A DNA stretch of 64,000 nucleotides from Paguma larvata (taxonomy: Eukaryota > Chordata > Mammalia > Carnivora > Viverridae). Both the position numbers and the translations under genes were made by a program. Position 1 is the first letter of the stretch, and each line of letters starts with the position of its first letter. The stretch is taken from assembly GCA_030068075.1 (NCBI GenBank), contig CM057841.1, forward strand, positions 2,788,565 to 2,852,564, in the 5' to 3' direction. Shown piece by piece: positions 21,192-48,395 of this stretch. The notes beneath the pieces were generated by a model. The model was not told the origin of the DNA. It saw only the letters and a program-made list of their open reading frames with translations, and searched no databases.

Positions 21192-22545
21192 GGCTCCGGC
21201 AGGGGCTCTTGACTCGCCCTCCGTGTCCGGGTTCTCATGTCCTCTTCCGGGCTCCCTCTCTGCCACCTCTCTCCTTTCTTCCCAGTTCCTCTTGCTCTTT
21301 TCTGCTGCTTTGGCTCTGGTCTCCTCGCTCCTTTCCTTCCTGCTTTCTTCGGTTGCCCGTTTGCCTTCTTGTTCGAGGTCTCCTTTTCTAACCTGACCCG
21401 CCTCTCGGCTCTCTCCTGCTCCTCTCATTGGTCTTCTCATCTGCCTGTGTCCTGGCCACTCCTTCCTGTTTTCTTGCTTCCTTGGGAGCTCCAAGACTTT
21501 TTTCTTCTCTGCCCCGACCTCCAAAGGTGCTGAGCTCCACCTGTCCCACACCTCTCTCTGCAGCTGTTAATAGCCCGGGGCCCTCCCAAGGGGCCTCATT
21601 GCCAAAGCATGCCTGCCCGCCCTGGCTGTGCCTTGTTGGTGTGTACGTGTGTGTTTGTTGGGGGAGAGGGGTAGCTAGGGATTTGGGCTCCCTTTCTCCC
21701 AGTGGAGGGGGGTGTCCCATACAGGTCCCCTTTAAGTTAAAAGAAAAAAAAGTCTCTGGAGGCCAATGATTTTCCACTGGGCATGAGGCTTAAAACACAG
21801 ACAGACCCTGGGTCCCTGGGTCCTGCTTGGCACCCAGCTTCGCCTGAGACTGGCTCCAGAATTTTTGCCAGGCTCACGAAGCACCCACTGCCTAGAGGCC
21901 ACCTTGAAGGAAGTAAAGGGTGAATGTTTTCCATCCCAACTGCGCCCTGCCTTATGGAGAAACTGAACGAAGTATTTGCGAGGGGCAGGGATGTGGCCCT
22001 CCAGCCTCAGTGTTAAAAATAGCCCGTCCTGCCTTTGCTGGGAGAAAAAAAATGGCCACTGCCCGCCTTACCGGCAATGCTAGCTTGGGTTTGTTTGTTT
22101 GTTTCTTTTCCTCTTCCTGGTTAGGAGGGCAACACTTAGACTGAGTGGCCCTATTCTGAAAGAGGAAGTTGCTTTTCAATTTCTTTTTCTTGGGGGTGGG
22201 TGGGCGGGGGTTGCTGTTGTTGCCTTAGTCAGAGGGATTGCATTGCTCGGAGTGTGTGGTACACACACACATACACACGTGTGTTTCTGTGTGCTAGTTA
22301 CTTCCCGTAGCCGCTTCCTTGCTTCTCTGGGACTCACACACATAACGTCATATATATAAATGTATAAATATATTTTTTATTTTTTTTTAATTCCCTAATT
22401 CCCTGGAGCTTCTAGTCCCCGGCAGTCCCTGCTGCCGACCACAGAGGAAAGACTTGTCCGTTGCCCTACTCCCACATCCATAATGTTTGTGGTTTTTTTT
22501 TTTTTTTTACATCAATATAAAGATAAAAGAAAAAAAAACTGTGCT
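21192..22545 (+). other. MYADM: MYADM 3' untranslated region
   Basis: Single-copy DNA follows the TGA without a splice signal I would trust. It contains a pyrimidine-rich start, a short (CA)n at 22,260 and T-rich tracts. It probably ends after the AATATA element at 22,514. Length inferred. Confidence 0.55.
22514..22519 (+). terminator. MYADM: Candidate MYADM poly(A) signal (AATATA variant)
   Basis: AATATA is a known weaker variant of AATAAA. It is followed by A-rich sequence and a GT-rich segment. No canonical AATAAA occurs between the stop codon and this point on the plus strand. Confidence 0.4.
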
Positions 22546-22625
22546 TGCTTTATTACTGAGGAGGCCACCAGGAGAGAGAGCAAGGTTCAGATTCTTGGGA
22601 CTGGTGGGAGAAGGGGACAACTTTA

Positions 22626-22822
22626 ATGTTTATTCATTTTTTCGAGAGTGAGAGAGGAGATAGGAGGGATAGAGAGAGAGGGAGACAGAATCTGAAGCAG
22701 GATCCAGGCTCCGAGCTATCAGCACAGAGCCCAGCGGGGGCTCGAACCCACAAACTGTGAGATCACAACCTGAGCTGAAGTCGGACGTTTAACCAACTGA
22801 GCCACCCAGGTGCCCCATAAGT
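22626..22822 (-). mobile_element. Felid CanSINE with 11-base target duplication
   Basis: GGACAACTTTA (22,615-22,625) and GGACAGCTTTA (22,823-22,833) flank it, just beyond the MYADM 3' end. Confidence 0.92.
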
Positions 22823-24019
22823 GGACAGCTTTAGCTTTTGGATCTTCCAATTTACTTTCTCAAACTGGAACTAGTTAGAATCAAAACGGACAAGGTTTAT
22901 CCTTCCTCAGAGTCCCACGAGCACCTCAGAAATACGGTGTCTCCATCTGAGTGCAATGTTTCTTCCAAAATCAACTCTCCAAGTTTCCCATCTCAGGAAC
23001 AGGCTCTCAGGGCTGAGAACCCAGGCACTGGCTCCTCCCCGACTTCTGTCAGTGGCTCACCAGACGCTGTCTATCCGTCCTCAGCTGTCCCCTCTCCAGG
23101 CTCCTGCCCCAGCTCAGGGATCATTTTGTTCCTCCAGAGCTAGTACCCCAGCTTCCTCCTTGACTAGCCCGCCTCTAGCCTGCCTTGGGCCCAGAGGAAT
23201 GCTCACATCCAGGTCTGATACTGCCCTCCCCTGCTCAAATCCTTCCTCGTCCTACCATCCTCTACCTACAGGTGATACCAAAGCTCCGTCTGGGCCTTCT
23301 GGATGTGACCCTGCCCACATTCCCATCCCCAGCCCCGTCTTTCACTTAGTTGTAAGCTCCCTGACACGACTGGTCCGTCCGAATTACTCCTCCAATGATT
23401 CTGTCCCACAGAAGTTCCTGTCGTCCAATGCTCCAGTCGGAGGAGAATCACAAACCCCTAAACAGAAGTCTGCAAAAAATCCCACGATCATGCAACCTAT
23501 TGGACCCCCGCAAAAGCAATTGGGGAGAGGCATCTCAAGGGAGGGAGGGCCCCACCCCCGGAAGGGCGGGAAGGGCTAGTTGGAACAGATGCACCCCTTT
23601 CCGGCGAGGAGAAGCCTCTCTTTGATCTGTGCAGTGTGCACCCCAGAATTCCTACCTACACTGATGCCTGCCTCCTGCAAGGGCGTCTCGCCCCCTCCCC
23701 ACCCCATCTCATGCTTGAATCCATTCTGGAAGGCACCAGAGAGAGTAGCTTTAGACCCCGGGGGTGGTGTCCTGGTGATGGAGGAAGCGCCAAGCCGACC
23801 AAGGTGGGATTCCCAGGTCAGCTTCCAGGGCCACTCCCACCGCTACACTTGCCCTTGAGCAGGGCGCATGCCTGGAGGTGGCCGGCAGGCCAGAACGCCC
23901 CATGTCTGGGAGGTTAGGAGGAGGGTCGGATTCCCTCACCTCCTCTTCGGCTTCTGGAAGCCCGAGCGGGACCCCCAAATCTCCCAGAGAAAGTGTGGTG
24001 GGCTTCCCGGGTCTCCGCC
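22817..24019. other. MYADM-PRKCG spacer, no gene recognised
   Basis: Single-copy, GC-moderate DNA; 23,220-23,400 faintly resembles an L2 3' end. Open frames are short with no family match. Confidence 0.4.
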
Positions 24020-24073
24020 GTGGCGCCCCGCCCCCTGTCGCGGGGCACTCTGGGAGAGGAAGTTCTCGGCCGC

Positions 24074-24084
24074 GTTGCCGCAAC
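24074..24084. promoter_or_regulatory. Compact RFX-like palindrome
   Basis: GTTGCCGCAAC has two perfect GTTGC/GCAAC half sites with one base between, 20 bases before the ZNF143-type site. Confidence 0.45.
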
Positions 24085-24103
24085 AGGCGGTCCGCAGGCT
24101 CAG

Positions 24104-24122
24104 ACTACAAGGCCCAGGATGC
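24104..24122 (+). promoter_or_regulatory. ZNF143 (Staf) binding site candidate
   Basis: ACTACAAGGCCCAGGATGC matches the ACTACAANNCCCAGNATGC consensus throughout; the preferred TT of the core is replaced by GG. Confidence 0.65.
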
Positions 24123-24152
24123 ATTGCACTCCGCCGCCCCGGGCGGGCCGTG

Positions 24153-24167
24153 GTTGCCCTTGGCAAC
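24153..24167. promoter_or_regulatory. RFX X-box palindrome
   Basis: GTTGCCCTTGGCAAC consists of perfect GTTGCC and GGCAAC halves with a three-base centre, typical of RFX dimer sites in ciliary and neuronal promoters. Confidence 0.6.
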
Positions 24168-24389
24168 AGAGCGGGTCTCCGGGAGCCGGGACCCGGACGC
24201 GCACGAAGTTGGCGGTGGAGGGGGCCGGAGCGCGACCTGAGAGAGGCAACGATGCGGGCAGACCCACGGAGGGGAGACGGGAGGAGGCCGACGGCGATGC
24301 ACAGGGTTTTCCAGAGCCAGAGAGGGACAGAGGCTGAGCGGAGAGAGACGTGGAGGGAGGGGGAGACCCCCAGAGACGAAGAGAGAGGT

Positions 24390-24680
24390 TCCTAGCCAGA
24401 GAGGGTGAGATAAAGAGATAAAGGTGGGGAGTGTGGGGGTGGGGAGAGAAGGAGAGAGACGATCAACTCAAACATTCAGAGAGAGACCCCCAGCGACAGA
24501 GGGAGAGACTGACAACCAAAGAATGGTTCAGAGAGGTTCGCAGAGACAAAGTACTTACAGAGACAGGGACACAGGGGGGAGAGAGGGAGAGACAGCAGGG
24601 ACTGAAGGGGCGGGAGAGACAGACATTGACTGTCAAAGAGAAAGACACAGAGGCCCACAGAATCCCAGAGTGAGTCCCCG

Positions 24681-24717
<37 letters not shown>

Positions 24718-24970
24718 CTGAGCCAGAGAGACATACAGAGTCAGGAAAAGGGAGAGATTCAGGGAGAGAGAAACATAAATTTATGAGACATGCAGGGAGA
24801 GGCCCAGGGAGACTGATTCACTGTGAGACAGACACCGCCGAGAAAGAGAGAGACACCGAGACCCAGAGAGGGTCGCAAGATGAGCGACAGGCACAGAAGC
24901 AGACACACAGCAAAGAACACAGAGAAACAGGCAAAGACACAGAGAGAGCCGGGAGCACTGGGAGAGGAGC
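24390..24970. repeat. Degenerate purine-rich (GAGACA)n tract
   Basis: About 580 bases made mostly of GAGA, GACA and CAGAGA words, including a pure (GA)n at 24,684-24,712. The open frames across it encode Arg/Glu/Gln/Thr low-complexity strings and are not genes. Confidence 0.7.
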
Positions 24971-25059
24971 AGGGAGACCAACGGCAAGAGACAGTTGCAG
25001 AGGGAGCCCTAGACGTGCAAGTTCACCCAGGCCCAGAGACGAAATCCAGACTTGAACAC

Positions 25060-42987
<17,928 letters not shown>

Positions 42988-43800
42988 TCTCACCTGCCAC
43001 CACTAGGTGTCCCCGTCGCTCCCTCCCTGCACCAGCCTTACTCCCCACCTCCTTCACCCCCTTTCCAATTTAGATCTCGCTCCCCAGCGTTCTGGCCTCT
43101 GCCCCGTGGGTGCTAGATGCCCCTCCCAAGCGTTCCTGGCATTCTAAACTCCATACAGTCTCTAGAGCCTTACTGTGTTCTAGAGTGATGTGCTGAGCCC
43201 AGGATCCTCACCCGCCTCGGTGTTCTGGACTCCGCCCTGCCAGGTTCTCCATCGCTATCCTAACTCCATGGGGTTCTAGACTCCGTTTTGGTAGAATCTA
43301 TGTCTCTCCTTTTTTTTTTTTTTTAATTTCCTTTCTTTCTGTCTTTCTGGGAAATAGTCTTATGAGGTGGGCTGTTCCAGACTTGGATTCTAGAACAACC
43401 CTTCACCTCTGACCTCCCTCCCCCCACCCCCACCCCACCAACGACGTCCACTCCATTCTGAGTAAGCGGGAGGCTGTGCCCCCGTTCTCCAGTGCGCCTC
43501 TTCCACACTCGAGGGATTCCTGGGTTGTAGGAAGGATCCTTACCCCAGCTGTTCTCAATCAGCTTTTGTTCTAGACGCCCCCGCCCTATACCCATCACTG
43601 CTCGCCTGCCAGGTGCATGGCTCCAGTCCTGCTCGGAACCTCCTCCAGTGCCCTCCCTGTTTCCCCTCTCCTCCTCCCGTGCCTGCCACTCTCCGGGACT
43701 CTGTCCCCCCCTCCCCCCCACGTGCCCACTCCTCTCCTCCTTGGCTCTCTCACCCGGCCACAGCTGCTGGAGAATAAATTTGGGATGCTGATGCTGGAGT
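42988..43800 (+). other. PRKCG: PRKCG 3' untranslated region
   Basis: Single-copy, C/T-rich and free of SINEs. Ends after the poly(A) signal at 43,773; GT-rich DNA follows as expected for a cleavage site. Confidence 0.8.
43773..43778 (+). terminator. PRKCG: PRKCG poly(A) signal
   Basis: Canonical AATAAA with cleavage expected 15-25 bases on, then a TG-rich element (gtgtttggatgtt). Confidence 0.85.
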
Positions 43801-44319
43801 GTTTGGATGTTTCCTTCTAAGCTTGAAGAATGAAGGGGGGTGTGGAGATGGGACAGTGACTTTACACGGAAACACACGCGCGCGCGCACACAGGCTGGGG
43901 GGGGGCGGCAGAGAGAGGGGGGAAACAGAGACCCATAAAGTGAGGAGAGCAGACCCACAGCGGGGGAGGAAAAGAGCGGAGACGGGGGTGGTGGTGGTGA
44001 GGGGGGCATGAGGGCCCAAAGTGGGCGCGGACGCAAGGGGGTAGAGACGGACACACAGACCGCTGGGGGTGCCGGGCAGAGACGCCCCGGCACAGAGACA
44101 CAAGCGTGCACATACTCACCCAGGGCAACGCACACGCTCCCAGACACACTCTGAGGCCGGCGTGCGGTGGGGGGTGGGGGGGGGGTGGGGGGCAGTCCTG
44201 AGAGGGGAGATGAAAGGCAAGCCTCCCCTGGAGGGACCCGGAGACTTGATCCCCGGGAGACCCCCACGACAGAGTCAGCAAACAACCAGAGCCTGCGAGC
44301 TTACGAGTCGGCCACTGAG
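43801..44319. other. PRKCG-CACNG7 spacer
   Basis: Short spacer of purine-rich sequence with CA/CG repeats (43,868-43,892) and G runs (44,170-44,193). No gene recognised. Confidence 0.5.
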
Positions 44320-44409
44320 GCAGCAGAGAGGCGGACGCGCCCTCCGGGCCTCTTTGCCTTGACCCACTTGCGAGGGGGGGGGCGGGGGGGTGGAAACAAT
44401 TCCCAACAG

Positions 44410-44426
44410 ACTACAGTTCCCAGCAG
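44410..44426 (+). promoter_or_regulatory. ZNF143-type site, left arm of inverted pair
   Basis: ACTACAGTTCCCAGCAG; faces its partner at 44,455 across 28 bases. Confidence 0.6.
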
Positions 44427-44454
44427 ACACCGCGGCGGCCCCTCGCCGCCAGGG

Positions 44455-44471
44455 CTGCTGGGACATGTAGT
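44455..44471 (-). promoter_or_regulatory. ZNF143-type site, right arm of inverted pair
   Basis: CTGCTGGGACATGTAGT is the reverse complement of ACTACATGTCCCAGCAG and differs from the left arm at two bases. Confidence 0.6.
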
Positions 44472-45437
44472 CCCAGACCGGGGCAGGCCGGTTGAATGGT
44501 GTGCCTGTGTCTGTGTGTTTGGAGGGGACTGAGCCCCAAAGCTTCGCAGGCCCCCTCGGGGAGCCCCGGCGTCTCTTCGTCTCTGCAGGCCCTTGGGCTC
44601 CCGGGGCTCGGTTGAGTCGCATGCTGGGGCTCCCCCTCGGCTCCCTCAGCACCGTGGCGGTACCCCCACGCGCTGCCCGCGGCCCCCAGCCCGGGCTCCG
44701 ACCCTCGGCGGGCGGCCTGCCCCTTTAAGAGTGGCCCCGCTGACATCACGGCGGGGGGGGGGGGGAAGCTGGCCCGGCTCCCGGCTCCGCGGCGGCTGCA
44801 GGACCGGCTCCGCTCTGCGCCCGCCTGCTGCTCCGGGGACCCCGGCCCGGGACGCCCCCTCCGCCTCCTCCAGCCGCCCAGACTCCAGGCTCCGCCCCAG
44901 GCCTGGCCAGAGCCCCAGTGCTCCCCAGAGGAGCCCCAGGATTGCCCCCGCGCTCTCTGCCTCTCAGGGTCTCTCTCTCTCCCCCTGTCTCTCTCTCTGT
45001 GTCTCTTCTCCTAGCTCAAGGTCTCTGGGTCTCAGCATCTCTCAGCCCAGGGCCTCCGAGCGTCTCCCGGCTCTTTCTGTCTCTGTCTCTCGGACCTCGC
45101 CACTTCCAGAGCCCCAGAATCTCCGAGCCTGCGGGCAGAGGGGGTCTTAGCGCTGCTCTCTGTCTCTGCCTTTCTCTGCCTGTCTCTCGTAGGCCGTCTC
45201 CGCGTCTCCCCCAGTCTCCAGACCCGCGAGTCTCAGCATCTCCCAGCCTCGAGGGCGCGGGGTTTCCCGGACCCTCGGCCCCGTCCCTCGGCCTCTGCGG
45301 GCGCCCCTGCCCCTCTCGCGCTCTCTGCCTCTGTTTCTATTCTCTCTCCCTCCCTGCCTCCCCCATTCTCAAGGCCCAGCTCCCTCCCTCCCTGCAGCCT
45401 CCCCCTCCCTCCCCGCCCCTCCCCTCCTCCGCAGCAG

Positions 45438-45442
45438 CCAAT
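45438..45442 (+). promoter_or_regulatory. CACNG7: CCAAT box of the CACNG7 promoter
   Basis: gcagCCAATgagcgg is a good NF-Y context and lies about 230 bases before the exon 1 donor. Confidence 0.45.
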
Positions 45443-45499
45443 GAGCGGCCGCCGGTCCCAGCTCCCGGCGCCGTCCGCCGAGTGAGGCCGCGGGCGCGG

Positions 45500-45672
45500 G
45501 GGGTGGGGGGTGGGAGGCCGGGAGGGGGCCGGGACGCCGGGCTCCGGGGCGGGGGCGGGGGGCGCGGGCACCGGCGACCCCGGTGGCGGCGGCGGCGGCC
45601 GGGGGAAGCCGCGGGGCCGGTCATGCGGCTGCGGGGCCCGCGGCCCGGAGCGTCCGCCCAGCCCTGAGCGAG
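45500..45672 (+). other. CACNG7: CACNG7 untranslated exon 1 (start approximate)
   Basis: Ends at a consensus donor GAG|gtgagc after 45,672. It contains a 14-codon upstream frame (ATG 45,623 to TGA 45,665-45,667), ending five bases before the donor. The start is inferred from the CCAAT box. Confidence 0.5.
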
Positions 45673-48179
45673 GTGAGCGCGAGGGGAGGGTCCTGGAAGG
45701 AGCGGGGGGTCCCCTTGAGATGGCCGGGAGCCGGAGGTTGGGGCTAAAAGGGCCCCGAAGGGACCCGGGGTGTGGGATTCTGGCGGTCAGGACGCCCGAG
45801 TTCGGGAGCCAATGGGGGTTGGGGGGACGTCGGGCCTAGGGAATCCGGGAGGACAGGGTCCGAGGGGTCCTGGAGTGGGGCAACTATACTCTTAATGTCC
45901 GAGTCTTAGAGACCGTGGGCACTGAGGAGGGTGCAGGCCAGGTCCTTGAGGGAGGCGATCCTGGAAGAGGCGGGAGGGCCCGGGCCCGGTATGAGCAGGA
46001 TGTGAGTCTGAGAAGGGGTCCCCAGAAACCGGGAAGACGTTCCTCAGGAGACTGGAGGGAGACGGAGTTTGGACTTGGGGCGTGGAGAAGGGGACCCCTG
46101 GGATCCAAAGGAGCCTGAATCCAGGAGAGGCTGCGATACAGAAGGATAAGAAGGTGGCTCCGGGCCTGGGGGAGGGTCCCAAAGGAGGAAGGGCTGGAGG
46201 AGAATGAGGAGATGAGGACGGGCCATTGGGAGCGAGGAGGGATGGGAGCAAAGAAGGAGGGGGTTTCAAAGTGTCAGCGGGCAAGGTCCCAGCTGGGAAT
46301 CCGAGGAGCCATGGAGGGTGGCAGGGAGCTGAGGTCAGCTACCTGGGACTCAGGCGGTCAGGGTGACTGGGTTTTGATGCTTGTTTCTGAGCTGAGCACA
46401 CAGGAAGAGGAGAAGGTAGCTGGCGGTTGAGCCCTGGAGCCTTGGGCCCGGGGGGATGGGAGGAAAAGCTGAACGGAGCTCTGCCAGACTCCCGTCCCTG
46501 GCTCCTCCAGGAGGCTGGGGGTGGGGTCTAGAGGGGGGTGAGGGCTCTGGGTGCTGAGATGGGGGGTGAGCGGTGATGAAAGTTGTCTGACTCCAAGATC
46601 CTTATTGGCATGGGGCAGAGTTTCAAGGCTCCAAGAATTCTGATCAAAGAAAGAGGGGTCTCAAATCTTGGCTGCATTGTTGGGGAGTGTTTAGGGGTCT
46701 TAACCTTCACAGTTAAAAAAAGATGATTGGGCTCAGTGGTATTCAGGGATGTAGAGATCCCTGGATGAAATAGGATGCGGATCCCAAGTTGAGTCCCCCA
46801 AATCATGGGATTGTGTCGTTCAGGGGAAAGTTCTTGGCGGGGGGGAGGACAAGCGTGGGAAGTACATGATTAGGAGCTTCCTAACTGGAATTTGGAAGGC
46901 CACGGCTGTGAACCGGAGATCTCGTGTTTTGAGCCTCCAGTGTGAGAGGGATCAGAATTTCAGGTTGGATGTGTAATCGGAAGTCCCAGCATGGAAGTCA
47001 GCATCTAGAATCTCTGGTGGGGAATTTGGAGACCTTGTGATGGCACATGAGGGGGGCCTCCTGGACTTCCCGATTTGGGGTTTTAGGGTTCAGAGCACTG
47101 ATCCCTAGTTTGAAAGATGATCTAGGTTACTCTGGTTAGGTTGCTGAGTGGAGGGCTGTGGGGGTGGGGGTCCCAGCTCATGGTTTTGACATTCTGGACT
47201 CTCTAGCCAAAAATCCAGCCTCCAGGTCTCTGAGTCCCGTGTTCTGGGATCCTGCAGCTTGAGAATGGAGTCCCAGCATCCCAGGTGAATCTGCCCGGAT
47301 CCGGGTTGGGGGATTAGGGTTCTGGAATCCTACATCCGTGTCGTGGGCCACGATCTCAGATTAAGGTACCAAACTGAGGTCAAGGCACAGGATCCGAGTT
47401 AGAAGGTCATGGGTCAAGGTCTTGGTGTCAGAATTGGGTGTTAAAGGTCAAGGAAAGAGTCCAAGGGTTTTCACTTAGGCGGAGCCTCTGCTCGAGGTCT
47501 TGGCGAGTGGGTCCTTGGTGAGTGGGGCCCTTAATTAGGGTTCTTCTTGTTAGTGACCCACTTGAGGGATTTCTGGTAACTCTTTAGGAACAGAGTCCAA
47601 GAGAAAAGGATTAAGGTACCAGGAGTCAGGAATGGGGGGATATACCTGGTTCTAGTGTTGAAATGCCTGATCAGTGTAATAGTTTGAGTCACAAGACCAG
47701 GCTCAAGGTTAAGGATTCTGGTGGGGGTTGGTGTCTAGGGTTAAGGTCTCAGGTCAGGGCATAAGGTTAAGGTTGGAGGGCCTGGTTCTGGCGTTGAGAA
47801 TATGGAAGTTGAGTTTTTCGTCAGAGTCATGATAGTTGGGACCCAGGTTCAGAGACATGGTGGGAGCTAAGGTCTAATCTCTGGATCCGGGCTGAAGGTT
47901 ACAGTTGAAAATGTTATTCTGGGGTTGGGGACCTGGTGTGGCGCCTCTCATCAGGATCCAGAACACAAGTGTTAGGTGTGGGAAGGCCAGGCCTGGGGTT
48001 CATGGTCAACAGTTGATGTCATGGGTTCAAATCCAGAAATGGAGTCATGGGTTAGGGCACAGCACAGAGGTCAGAGCCTGGGTCCAGTGTCCAGGTGGCT
48101 GCGTGGGGTTGGGGAATCTAGTCCGTCCCATCAGGCTCTCCCTCGCGGCAGTTTCCCGTGTCTCACTCAGGCCCCGCAG
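45673..48179. other. CACNG7: CACNG7 intron 1
   Basis: SINE-free, G-rich sense strand that grades into degenerate words such as 'ggtcaaggtcttgg' and 'gggttagggttctgg' at 46,900-48,000, probably a decayed minisatellite. No coding exon seen. Confidence 0.55.
47404..47416 (+). promoter_or_regulatory. DR1 nuclear-receptor element candidate
   Basis: AGGTCATGGGTCA is two half sites spaced by one base, the class bound by RXR/PPAR, HNF4 or COUP-TF. More AGGTCA halves lie at 47,377 and 47,445. Confidence 0.4.
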
Positions 48180-48199
48180 GGCGCCCCCCGCCGCTGAGG

Positions 48200-48395
48200 A
48201 TGAGTCACTGCAGCAGCCGCGCCCTGACCCTGTTGAGCAGCGTGTTTGGTGCTTGCGGCCTGTTGCTCGTGGGCATCGCGGTCAGCACTGACTACTGGCT
48301 GTACATGGAGGAGGGGACGGTGCTGCCACAGAACCAGACCACGGAGGTCAAGATGGCCCTGCACGCCGGCCTCTGGCGAGTCTGCTTCTTTGCAG
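48200..48395 (+). CDS. CACNG7: CACNG7 exon 2 (first coding exon, residues 1-66)
   Basis: Exon probably begins at 48,171 or 48,180 (two tandem AG acceptors nine bases apart). It ends TTTGCAG|gtacat, splitting Gly66. Confidence 0.95.

Larger units (their letters stand above)
24020..24330. promoter_or_regulatory. CpG-rich block with ZNF143 and RFX-type sites, possible promoter of an unannotated transcript
   Basis: CpG density rises sharply and carries GTTGCCGCAAC, ACTACAAGGCCCAGGATGC and GTTGCCCTTGGCAAC within 95 bases. Such combinations typify TATA-less, often bidirectional promoters. It lies about 1.5 kb before the PRKCG start codon and is separated from the PRKCG island by a purine tract, so it may serve PRKCG or a separate RNA. 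Confidence 0.5.
44320..45700 (+). promoter_or_regulatory. CACNG7: CACNG7 CpG island promoter
   Basis: Long CpG-dense stretch, interrupted by a CTCTGT-rich part at 44,950-45,360. It holds an inverted ZNF143-type pair at 44,410/44,455, a partial RE1-like word TCAGCACCGTGG at 44,646, and a CCAAT box at 45,438. Confidence 0.7.

Noticed and set aside
20438..21391. 317-codon plus-strand frame overlapping MYADM in another frame
   Set aside because: Pro/Arg/His-rich shadow without domain features; begins inside the MYADM exon.
20190..21551. 453-codon minus-strand open frame across MYADM
   Set aside because: Mirror of a GC-rich coding exon; low-complexity Gly/Glu/His composition and no family likeness. 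It is a shadow of codon bias.
24424..24786. 120-codon Arg/Glu-rich frame
   Set aside because: Translation of the GAGACA purine tract, not a gene.
43323..44285. 320-codon minus-strand frame after PRKCG
   Set aside because: Runs over the PRKCG poly(A) signal and simple repeats; no recognisable protein.
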